From NCBI GenBank assembly GCA_044370335.1, contig JBILVS010000117.1, positions 1 through 8,497 on the forward strand: a stretch of DNA of 8,497 bases, given 5' to 3'. The position numbers and the translations under genes were made by a program. Source of the stretch: REEB509 sp044370335 (GTDB taxonomy: Bacteria > Pseudomonadota > Alphaproteobacteria > Caulobacterales > Aquidulcibacteraceae). Shown piece after piece: positions 1 to 5,867 of this stretch. Each line of letters opens with the position of its first letter. Position 1 is the stretch's first letter. The notes beneath the pieces were generated by a model. That model worked only from the letters and a program-made list of their open reading frames with translations, was not told where the DNA came from and made no database searches.

Positions 1-280
1 TGGTCAGGGCGCGGACGGAGAGGGGCGTCGCGCTATCCTGCGCAGGGTCTTGAGCAAGGGATGCGGCAACGCCAAAAACACCCGCCGGGCGCCATGGGCG
101 ACGGTCCGCCAAGGCGCCGCCACAGGCCTCAACGCGTCCAGGCGCTTCAGCGCGACGAGCATGATCCAATGACTAAAGCGCCCGCACTCGACCGGAGCGA
201 GATGATCAAGTGTCTGCCGGTGTCTGATGAGGTCGCGGACGCGCCGGGATCGACGGCCCTGGTCATCAACCGCCGGAGGC
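1..280. other. Region downstream of gapR with no confident gene
   Basis: I find no recognisable gene, RNA or terminator here. On the minus strand an ATG at 162 opens a 52-residue frame ending at 4. It is strongly basic (about 11 Lys/Arg against one Asp), has about 84% G/C at third codon positions, and lacks a convincing ribosome binding site. The same frame stays open upstream as far as the gapR stop. On the plus strand a frame is open from base 1 to 318 and would overlap the gapR 3' end head-on. Open frames are common by chance at this GC content, so neither is called as a gene. Confidence 0.4.
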
Positions 281-562
281 TCAGGCTTCGCCCAAGGCGG
301 CCATATAGAGGTCGATGACCTGCTCCATTTCGGCCCGGGTTCGGCGGTCCTGCTTGCGGAGCGAGATCACCTTGCGCAGCACCTTGGTGTCGTAGCCTGC
401 GCTTTTCGCCTCGGCATAGACGTCCTTGATGTCGGCCGCGAGCCCGGCCTTTTCCTCTTCCAGCCGTTCGATCCGCGCCACGATCTGGCGCAGCCGCTCC
501 TGGCCCGACCGGTCCAGCGTTTGCGGCGCAACAACGTCTTCGCCTCCGAAATCGGCGGCCAT
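281..562 (-). CDS. gapR: GapR-family DNA-binding protein (DUF2312), nucleoid-associated
   Basis: A 93-residue protein of the GapR/DUF2312 family, which is widespread in alphaproteobacteria. In Caulobacter GapR binds overtwisted, AT-rich DNA ahead of replication and transcription and supports topoisomerase activity. The sequence shows the family's coiled-coil core at residues 23-58 (RLRQIVARIERLEEEKAGL, then the DIKDVYAEAKSAGYD segment), followed by the basic VLRKVISLRKQDRR stretch at 61-74 and the C-terminal helix with IDLYMAALG. The start at 562 is chosen over in-frame ATGs at 568 and 601 because AAGGGG lies 6 nt upstream of it but directly abuts the ATG at 568. The first 20 or so residues are variable and probably disordered. 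It is the last gene of the likely rpmJ-TPR-hydrolase-gapR unit, 56 bp after the hydrolase stop. Family assignment is firm; function is inferred from the Caulobacter work. Confidence 0.93.
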   Translation of the reverse strand: MAADFGGEDVVAPQTLDRSGQERLRQIVARIERLEEEKAGLAADIKDVYAEAKSAGYDTKVLRKVISLRKQDRRTRAEMEQVIDLYMAALGEA

Positions 563-568
563 GGGCAT

Positions 569-574
569 CCCCTT
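569..574 (-). promoter_or_regulatory. Ribosome binding site deciding the gapR start
   Basis: AAGGGG on the minus strand ends 6 nt before the ATG at 562 but has no spacing to the ATG at 568. This favours the 93-residue form of GapR. Confidence 0.6.
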
Positions 575-618
575 ATCGATATCTGGAGCGCGCCGAATCA
601 CGCGCTGACCTCCAAAGC

Positions 619-1563
619 CTAGTCCTCCGGGGAGGCCTCGGCCATCGTCGCGATCCGATCAACCGCGGCGACGCAGGCGTCGGCCCGGGTCCATTGCGGC
701 GCATGGCCGGCGCCGGGCAGGGTGACCAATTCCGCCGCCGGGATGTCCCGCGCCAGCGCCTGAGCATGCAACCGCGGGCTGACGACCGTGTCGCGGTCAG
801 ACGTCAGGATCACAGTCGGGGCCGCGATCTCGGGATAGCGCGGCGCCTGGGCGGGAAACTCGGCCTTTGTGGCCACCACGTCCTGACCGTTGGCCAGGAA
901 ATGCGAAGGGCGAAACAGCAGCGGAAGCCCCACCTGGTCCGCGTAGCCCGTGGGGGGATCCGCCGGACCAAACGACCCCCGCACTCCCGCCTCGCTCATC
1001 GGCGGCCCCAACAACGGCACGAAGAGCCAAGCGAAAATCGGCCCGGCCACCGGCGTCGCGGCCAAACGCGCATGCCACGCGTTCGGCCCCGGATAGGGGT
1101 GGCTCGCCGGCGCGATCAGAACAAGTCCCGCCACAAGGTCCGGCCGGTCCAGCGCCAGCCGCAGCGCAGTCGCCGACCCCAAAGACTGCGCCACCACGAT
1201 GGCCGGCCCTCGGCCATTGTCCTCAATGACCCGCGCCGCCGCCCGGGCCTGCACAGCCAACTGGTGCGCATTGGGCGGTCGGCCGGAATGCCCGGTCCCC
1301 GGCCGGTCCATGGCCAAGACCTGATAGCGCTCGGCCAAGCTGGACCCCAGAGAGGTCCATAGATCCCGCGAATTGACGCTCGCCCCGTGGATGAGAAGCA
1401 CCGGCGGCCCCGCCGTCGCGCTGTCCAGGACGTGCAGCCGCGCGCCTTCCGCCTCCACAAAGCGCCCTTCGGCGGGCCATCGGGCGTTCGCCCACGCAGT
1501 GAAGCCGAGGCTGTAGAGCAGAAGCAGCCCAAGCCCGATCAGAAACCCGGTGAGAATTTTCAT
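619..1563 (-). CDS. Membrane-anchored alpha/beta hydrolase
   Basis: A 314-residue alpha/beta-hydrolase fold protein with one N-terminal hydrophobic segment (about residues 4-24, positive N-terminus), so it is probably anchored in the inner membrane with the catalytic domain in the periplasm. Visible fold marks: the oxyanion LLIHG at 57-60, the DRPGTGHSG loop at 86-94, the nucleophile elbow AQSLG at 125-129 with Ser127, a likely acid Asp258 in SDRDTVVSP, and the catalytic His287 in GAGHAPQW. The elbow has Ala where GxSxG has its first Gly; this variant is known in the superfamily and should not abolish activity. A cap region spans about 155-235. The substrate cannot be read from the sequence. 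The frame stays open upstream, but the start is set at 1563 because the hydrophobic anchor begins there and its ATG overlaps the TPR gene stop (ATGA), implying translational coupling. Confidence 0.93.
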   Translation of the reverse strand: MKILTGFLIGLGLLLLYSLGFTAWANARWPAEGRFVEAEGARLHVLDSATAGPPVLLIHGASVNSRDLWTSLGSSLAERYQVLAMDRPGTGHSGRPPNAHQLAVQARAAARVIEDNGRGPAIVVAQSLGSATALRLALDRPDLVAGLVLIAPASHPYPGPNAWHARLAATPVAGPIFAWLFVPLLGPPMSEAGVRGSFGPADPPTGYADQVGLPLLFRPSHFLANGQDVVATKAEFPAQAPRYPEIAAPTVILTSDRDTVVSPRLHAQALARDIPAAELVTLPGAGHAPQWTRADACVAAVDRIATMAEASPED

Positions 1564-2141
1564 GCGTCCTGCCCGTTCAGTCGGGCCGACAACCGTCGCT
1601 CGCCCTGGCGCGCGGCGCCGAGATTCGGATGGATCCGAAGCGCTTCCCGATAGGCTGCCAGCGCCGCCGCATCCTGCCCCAGCTCTTCGTAAATCACCCC
1701 AAGCCCGGCATAGGCCGCAAAATGGTGCGGTTCGCGCTTCAGGGTTTCTTCGATGGCGCGGATCGCCCCGGCGTAATCCTGCTCGGCGTAGGCGATCGCC
1801 GCGCGCCTGTGCCAAGGCTCAGCAAATCCTGGAGCCAGATCAGCGGCTTGGATGAGAAACGCCCGTGCAAGGCCTGTATCGCCGGCAGCCTCCGCCGCAT
1901 TGGCGCGCTCCAGCAGCACATCCACCGTGGCCGACCCAGACGTGGTCCATTTCGCCCAAATCTGCGCTTCCGCAAGTTCCGCGGCGGCTGCATCGGGGGC
2001 GGTGCGCAGGTCGGCGAACAGCGGAGCCATCTGCGGATCCACCGGCGGCTGCTCCGCCCCGCCGCAAGCAACAAAGACCCCGGCCGCGCTTGCGACCAGA
2101 GCCGTTCGAATCACAGTCAGAAAACCAGATGCGCGCATCAT
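1560..2141 (-). CDS. TPR-repeat protein, probable lipoprotein
   Basis: A 193-residue protein with an N-terminal hydrophobic signal (about residues 7-25) ending in VFVAC with Cys26, a somewhat atypical lipobox (Phe at -3). It is therefore probably lipidated and periplasmic, although a plain signal peptide is possible. Three TPR-like helix pairs follow at about 74-105, 107-138 and 141-172; the last two are canonical (YAEQDYAGAIRAIEETLKRE, then GLGVIYEELGQDAAAL). The stretch IWAKWTTSGSATVDVLLERA before them resembles a TPR family I know from many alphaproteobacteria, with no assigned function beyond protein scaffolding. Two adjacent ATGs (2141 and 2138) are both possible starts, and the ribosome binding site is weak. 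It lies about 57 bp after rpmJ, and its TGA overlaps the hydrolase ATG by four bases, so the two products probably act together. Confidence 0.9.
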   Translation of the reverse strand: MMRASGFLTVIRTALVASAAGVFVACGGAEQPPVDPQMAPLFADLRTAPDAAAAELAEAQIWAKWTTSGSATVDVLLERANAAEAAGDTGLARAFLIQAADLAPGFAEPWHRRAAIAYAEQDYAGAIRAIEETLKREPHHFAAYAGLGVIYEELGQDAAALAAYREALRIHPNLGAARQGERRLSARLNGQDA

Positions 2142-2198
2142 CGCTCAAGACGATAACCCAGCTTCACCCGCGGCGAAACTGGCGGCGCAGCGGCCTGA

Positions 2199-2324
2199 TC
2201 AGCCCTGCTTCGCCTTGTAGCGCGGATCAACCTTGTTGATGATGTACACGCGGCCCTTGCGGCGCACCACGCGGCACGCCCGGTGCCGGGCCTTCAACGA
2301 CTTGAGCGAGCTTTTAACCTTCAT
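2199..2324 (-). CDS. rpmJ: 50S ribosomal protein L36 (zinc-independent type)
   Basis: This 41-residue protein matches bacterial L36 nearly end to end: MKVKSSLKSLKARH, then VVRRKGRVYIINK, ending RYKAKQG. L36 is the smallest large-subunit protein and packs against 23S rRNA near the peptidyl transferase region. The zinc-binding form has three Cys and a His; here only Cys17 remains, so this is the zinc-independent type common in alphaproteobacteria. The frame stays open upstream to 2396, but the extra 24 residues do not belong to the family and would start inside the promoter, so 2324 is chosen. Its promoter lies at 2368-2396 and it is the first gene of the minus-strand unit that leads to gapR. 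Confidence 0.97.
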   Translation of the reverse strand: MKVKSSLKSLKARHRACRVVRRKGRVYIINKVDPRYKAKQG

Positions 2325-2367
2325 GACGAAGTCTTTCGGGCGCGGACGCAAAAAACGGAAGCGCGGC

Positions 2368-2396
2368 TGATAGGGCAAGGGCGCCCCGGCTGTCAA
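2368..2396 (-). promoter_or_regulatory. Sigma70-type promoter for rpmJ and its operon
   Basis: Read on the minus strand: TTGACA (2396-2391), a 17-base spacer, then CTATCA (2373-2368). The -35 is a perfect consensus and the spacing is ideal; the -10 is a moderate match. Transcription would start near 2361, leaving a leader of about 35-40 nt before the rpmJ ATG. It faces away from the divergent transglycosylase gene. Confidence 0.7.
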
Positions 2397-2494
2397 CGCT
2401 TAAAGGCAACGCTTTGGCTTGATTGCGCTCCCCCAAACCCCCACCATTTCGTCACCATCGGGCGATAAAGCTCCGTCTGATCCACACGCCGAAA

Positions 2495-2500
2495 AAGAGG
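2495..2500 (+). promoter_or_regulatory. Ribosome binding site supporting the GTG start of mltB
   Basis: AAGAGG ends 7 nt before the GTG at 2508, supporting this non-ATG start. No clear -35/-10 pair is evident for this gene between 2397 and 2494. Confidence 0.6.
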
Positions 2501-2507
2501 AAACCGC

Positions 2508-4037
2508 GTGCCCGACAGCAAGGTCCTGACCGCTTTTTCCCAGCCCTTGGCGCGGTTGGCGACCGCTTTGGGGGCTGCCGCCGTCGTGTTGGTCGGCGGC
2601 TTGGCGTTGTTTGCCGCTGCCCCGGCGACGGTGGCGCCTGCAGAGGCGGAGGCCCAGGCGCGCCCGGCCATTGTCCTGCGCTTCGCAAGCTCCGGCGATC
2701 CAGCCTTCGACGCTTGGCGCGATGAGTTCGCCATCCGGGCGCTGGCCGCTGGGCGCTCTCCCGCCGTCACAGAGCAGATCCTCACAGGCCTCACCCCGGA
2801 TGAGCGCGCCATCCGCTTGGACCAGACCCAGCCTGAGTTCAACCGTCCCTGGTGGGATTATGTCGATCGCGCGGTGAGCCAAAGCCGCATCGACCGCGGC
2901 CGCGTCCGCGTTGGTCAGGACGCCGCGATCTTTGACGCGGTGGAGGCCCGCTACGGCGTCGACAGCGGGGTCATCGCGGGCATCTGGGGCATTGAAAGCA
3001 ATTTCGGCGACGCCGCCTTGCCCCATGAAGCGCCCCGCGTCCTGGCCACGCTGGCCTATGAGGGCCGCCGCCGCGCCGACTTCGAGCGCTGGCTGATGGC
3101 GCTGATCGAAATGGTGGAGCGGGGCTACGCCGGCCCATCCGAGCTTCGCTCGAGCTGGGCTGGGGCCTTGGGGCAGCCGCAATTTATGCCGGATGTGTAC
3201 CTCACCCGCGCCGTCGACTGGGACGGCGACGGCCGCCGCGACATCTGGACCAACGACGCCGACGTCATCGCCTCCATCGCCAACTACCTAGCCGAAGCCG
3301 GCTGGCGCCGCGGCGAGCCCGTGTTCCAAGAAGTCCGCCTGTCGCCGGGTTTTGATCTGAGCCTCGCTGACCGCGCGATGCGGCCGGTGTCTTATTATGC
3401 CGAGCGGGGCGCAAGCCCCGTCGCGGGCGTCTGGGCCAATGGCGACACAGCCCTTCAGGCCGAACTCTTCCTCCCCTCCGGCGCCTCAGGGCCTGCGCTG
3501 CTTCTGCACCAGAACTTCGCCGCCATTCGCCGCTACAACCCGTCCGATCGATACGCCTTGGCGGTGGCTCTGATTGGCCGCCGCGTCGAAGGCGGGCAGG
3601 GCCTCCAGGCCGCCTGGCCAAGCCATCTCCGGACGCTGACCAGCTCGATGGTCCGCGAGCTGCAGACCGGCCTAAACGCGTTGGGCCATGACGCCGGCGG
3701 CGTCGACGGCGTTGTCGGCAACCGCGCCCGCCGCGGTCTCCGCGCCTTCCAACTTGATCGCGGCCTTCCTGCTGACGGTTTCCCCACTTACGCGATGCTG
3801 GAACAGGTCCGTCAGGCTCAAAACCCGCAGCCGGACGCGCGGCTCAGCGCCGCTGAAATTGCCGAGTTGCAGCGGCTTCTCGGCCGCCTCGGCTACACGG
3901 TTGGACGCCCCGATGGGGTGGCGGGCTCCCGCACCCGCAATGCGATCAGCGCGTTTGAGCGCAGCCTCGGCCGGGCCGAAACCACCGGCCAACCGACCAA
4001 CCGCATCCTGATCGCCGCTCGCGCCTTCGTCGGCTGA
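2508..4037 (+). CDS. mltB: Lytic murein transglycosylase, MltB type (GH103), with two peptidoglycan-binding repeats
   Basis: A 509-residue periplasmic enzyme that cleaves the MurNAc-GlcNAc bond of peptidoglycan non-hydrolytically, leaving 1,6-anhydroMurNAc ends. A hydrophobic segment at about 20-38 and an Ala-rich stretch to about 50 act as a signal peptide (cleavage perhaps near AEAQA) or an uncleaved anchor; no lipobox is seen, unlike E. coli MltB. The SLT domain runs about 66-365: FDAWRDEFAIRALAAG at 67-82, the catalytic Glu163 in GIWGIESNFG, SSWAGALGQPQFMP at 215-228, and DWDGDGRRDIW at 237-247, all hallmarks of the family. Two PG_binding_1-like repeats follow at about 381-432 (VRELQTGLNALGHDAGGVDG) and 451-503 (ELQRLLGRLGYTVGRPDG). 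The start is GTG. It is divergent from rpmJ and ends one base from the convergent MFS gene. Identity is firm; the symbol is by family, since paralogs are common. Confidence 0.95.
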   Translation: MPDSKVLTAFSQPLARLATALGAAAVVLVGGLALFAAAPATVAPAEAEAQARPAIVLRFASSGDPAFDAWRDEFAIRALAAGRSPAVTEQILTGLTPDERAIRLDQTQPEFNRPWWDYVDRAVSQSRIDRGRVRVGQDAAIFDAVEARYGVDSGVIAGIWGIESNFGDAALPHEAPRVLATLAYEGRRRADFERWLMALIEMVERGYAGPSELRSSWAGALGQPQFMPDVYLTRAVDWDGDGRRDIWTNDADVIASIANYLAEAGWRRGEPVFQEVRLSPGFDLSLADRAMRPVSYYAERGASPVAGVWANGDTALQAELFLPSGASGPALLLHQNFAAIRRYNPSDRYALAVALIGRRVEGGQGLQAAWPSHLRTLTSSMVRELQTGLNALGHDAGGVDGVVGNRARRGLRAFQLDRGLPADGFPTYAMLEQVRQAQNPQPDARLSAAEIAELQRLLGRLGYTVGRPDGVAGSRTRNAISAFERSLGRAETTGQPTNRILIAARAFVG

Positions 4038-4038
4038 G

Positions 4039-5295
4039 TTATCCGTCCCAGTGCGGCGCCGCGAGCCGGCGGCTACGCAGGCCGAACAGCGCCATTGCGA
4101 CCAGAAAGCCCGCTGCGATCCACAGTGGGGCCGTGATCCCGAGCGTCTCATAGGCAAGACCGCCGAAAATCGGCGACACCACAAACCCTGCCCCGTTCGT
4201 AGCGACCACAAGCCCCGCCACGGCCCCCTGTTCCTGGGGCGAAACTGCAGTCGAAGCGCCTCCCGCGAAGCCTGGCCGCGCCAGCCCCATCCCGATCCCA
4301 AACGCCATCTGCGACACCAACAGTGCAGGCAGCGACCCCGCAAACGCCTGCATCACAACCCCCAGCGCCGCAATCCCGGCGCCCAAAGCCATCAGCAAAC
4401 GGTTGCTCAGGGCTAGCCTCGGCACGATTCCCATCTGCGTCGCCAGCACGGCGAGCGCGCCCACCATGAACCCCATGGCCGCCGCTTCCGCCCCTTGCAC
4501 CCCCGTCAGCCCCAGCCGGTCCATCGTGTAAAACGTATAAGTCTGCGCCTGGATGCCTCCAACGAGCGACAGGCCCAGCCCATAAAGCAGGTGTCCGCTC
4601 ACCCGCCGGTCCCGCGCAAGCCGCACCGTCTCCCCCTTGACCCGCGGCCTGACCAGCTCCGGCGCCGGCGGCCCGCCCCCAGGCAGAAAATGCATCACCG
4701 CCAGGCCCCCCGCGAGCGCACACCCCGCCACAAGCCAAATCGGCGCAACCAGGCCGATTTCAGCCGCCAGAAGCGCACATAGCCCCGGTCCGAGGGCAGA
4801 CCCCAACGCAAAAGCCGCTGTCAGCGCCGCAATCTCGCTCGTCCGCTCTTCAGACCGCGTATGATCCGCCACATACGCCTGCGCGGCGGGACTCGCCGCC
4901 GACCCCACGGCCCCGAAAACCGCCCGCGCCAGCGCCAGCCCAATGAAAACGCCGATCGCATTCAGCCAGTTGGCCTGTCCCGCCATCGCCACAAGGGCAA
5001 ACAGCGTCATCGACAGCGCATAGGCTATCAGGCCCGTTGCGATGATCGCCTTCCGCCCCCGGCGATCGCTGATCCGTCCCCAGCTGGGGCTCGCAAACAC
5101 CCAGATCAGCGCTGAAAGCGAAAAGATCGCCCCAACGCCCCAGTCCTCAAGGCCGAGTTCGCGGCCCAAAGGCGGCAGAATGGCGAACAGCATCGAGTTG
5201 CCCACTCCCACCACGAGGAGGGCGCCGAACAGGACACGGAAGGCAAACCGCCGCTCTTGGACAGGCGGCGGCGTGGTCTCGAAGGTGGGGTTCAT
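4039..5295 (-). CDS. MFS transporter, DHA1/TetA-like
   Basis: A 418-residue major facilitator with about 12 hydrophobic segments in the usual 6+6 layout and a basic cytoplasmic loop at about 207-232 between the halves. The loop between segments 2 and 3 has motif A, GRISDRRGRKAI (73-84). Segment 5 has an antiporter-like motif C, ALGSALGPG (163-171), which points to proton-coupled efflux (DHA1 drug:H+ antiporter type). The C-terminal half contains the TetA-like NGAGFVVSPIFGGLAYE (367-383). The exported substrate cannot be told from sequence. No Shine-Dalgarno sequence is evident before the ATG at 5295, so translation may be weak or coupled. It follows the secreted-protein gene by 54 bp on the same strand, and its 3' end is one base from that of the transglycosylase. 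Confidence 0.93.
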   Translation of the reverse strand: MNPTFETTPPPVQERRFAFRVLFGALLVVGVGNSMLFAILPPLGRELGLEDWGVGAIFSLSALIWVFASPSWGRISDRRGRKAIIATGLIAYALSMTLFALVAMAGQANWLNAIGVFIGLALARAVFGAVGSAASPAAQAYVADHTRSEERTSEIAALTAAFALGSALGPGLCALLAAEIGLVAPIWLVAGCALAGGLAVMHFLPGGGPPAPELVRPRVKGETVRLARDRRVSGHLLYGLGLSLVGGIQAQTYTFYTMDRLGLTGVQGAEAAAMGFMVGALAVLATQMGIVPRLALSNRLLMALGAGIAALGVVMQAFAGSLPALLVSQMAFGIGMGLARPGFAGGASTAVSPQEQGAVAGLVVATNGAGFVVSPIFGGLAYETLGITAPLWIAAGFLVAMALFGLRSRRLAAPHWDG

Positions 5296-5324
5296 GGGCG
5301 GGCGGCAATGTAAGCCGGTCCGCC

Positions 5325-5336
5325 GCTGGCGCCAGC
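5325..5336. repeat. 12-bp perfect palindrome before the MFS gene
   Basis: GCTGGCGCCAGC is a perfect 6+6 inverted repeat in the 54-bp gap between the secreted-protein stop and the MFS start. With no loop it is more plausible as a dimeric regulator site than as a hairpin. It could also be chance in GC-rich DNA. Confidence 0.35.
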
Positions 5337-5349
5337 CCCTGCCTGCGGG

Positions 5350-5766
5350 TCAACCGCCGCCGTTGAGATAACAGCTGCGGGGGTACGCTGAGCGGTTCGA
5401 GTCCTCCCAAGACAGGCAAAGCAGCACGAACCGCCCCATCACTTGGGCCCGCTCTGCGCTGACCTCACTGTGCTCCTGCGCTCGGATGTCGAGGACAGGA
5501 TCCATCTCCGCGTTGGTCCGGAACATGGCGTCGCGTCGCTGCTCGATGTCGCGGTCCAGGCACAATCGGTATTGGTCCGCCGCCGCCACATAGGCGTCCC
5601 GTTGGTCATGGAGAGTGGAAAGCTGCGCAAGGGTCATCCCCGACGGCGCCCGCTCCGGCAGCGCCGGCGCCGCGGGTCGGGCGCAGGCCGAAGGCGCCGG
5701 GTCCTGCGCCAAGGCCGCCCCGCTCAAAACAGCGCAAAAGGCAAGGGCGGCGGCGACGCGAACCAT
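5350..5766 (-). CDS. Small secreted cysteine-pair protein of unknown function
   Basis: A 138-residue protein I do not recognise as a named family. A clear signal peptide covers residues 1-20 (hydrophobic core AAALAFCAVLSGAALA, likely cut after ALA), so the mature protein is periplasmic or secreted. The mature part has four Cys (28, 69, 117, 132), fitting disulfides in an oxidising compartment. It begins with a Pro/Ala-rich stretch, CARPAAPALPERAP (28-41), then becomes helical and charged, with AQL at 47-49 and YRLCLD at 66-71. This arrangement recurs at the C-terminus of the next gene upstream (5868-6698): same Cys-Ala-x-Pro opening and identical AQL-to-YRxCLD spacing, so the two look paralogous. 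The C-terminal tail has Cys117 and Cys132 and ends in Gly residues. The start at 5766 has a good GAGAGG 6 nt upstream. It lies 101 bp after the paralog stop and 54 bp before the MFS gene. Confidence 0.82.
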   Translation of the reverse strand: MVRVAAALAFCAVLSGAALAQDPAPSACARPAAPALPERAPSGMTLAQLSTLHDQRDAYVAAADQYRLCLDRDIEQRRDAMFRTNAEMDPVLDIRAQEHSEVSAERAQVMGRFVLLCLSWEDSNRSAYPRSCYLNGGG

Positions 5767-5867
5767 GGACAGCCTCTCAAACGAAGACCGGAGGACCCGA
5801 GATCACAACCCTTAACCCATAGAAACCGGTTCCTAAACCCAGGCCGAGGTTCTTGCCTGCGATCCGG

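Noticed and set aside
694..1362. 222-codon plus-strand frame opposite the hydrolase
   Set aside because: Its product is extremely Arg-rich and low in structure, and it shadows a gene with clear alpha/beta-hydrolase motifs.
2400..3182. 260-codon minus-strand frame opposite the transglycosylase gene
   Set aside because: It lies antisense to a well-recognised MltB coding region and resembles no family; long antisense frames are expected in DNA this GC-rich.
3672..4343. 223-codon minus-strand frame crossing the transglycosylase/MFS junction
   Set aside because: It overlaps the ends of two recognised genes in other frames and has no recognisable domain.
5393..5403. CGGTTCGAGTC resembling a tRNA T-loop
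   Set aside because: It lies inside the secreted-protein gene, the flanks do not pair and no cloverleaf can be drawn.
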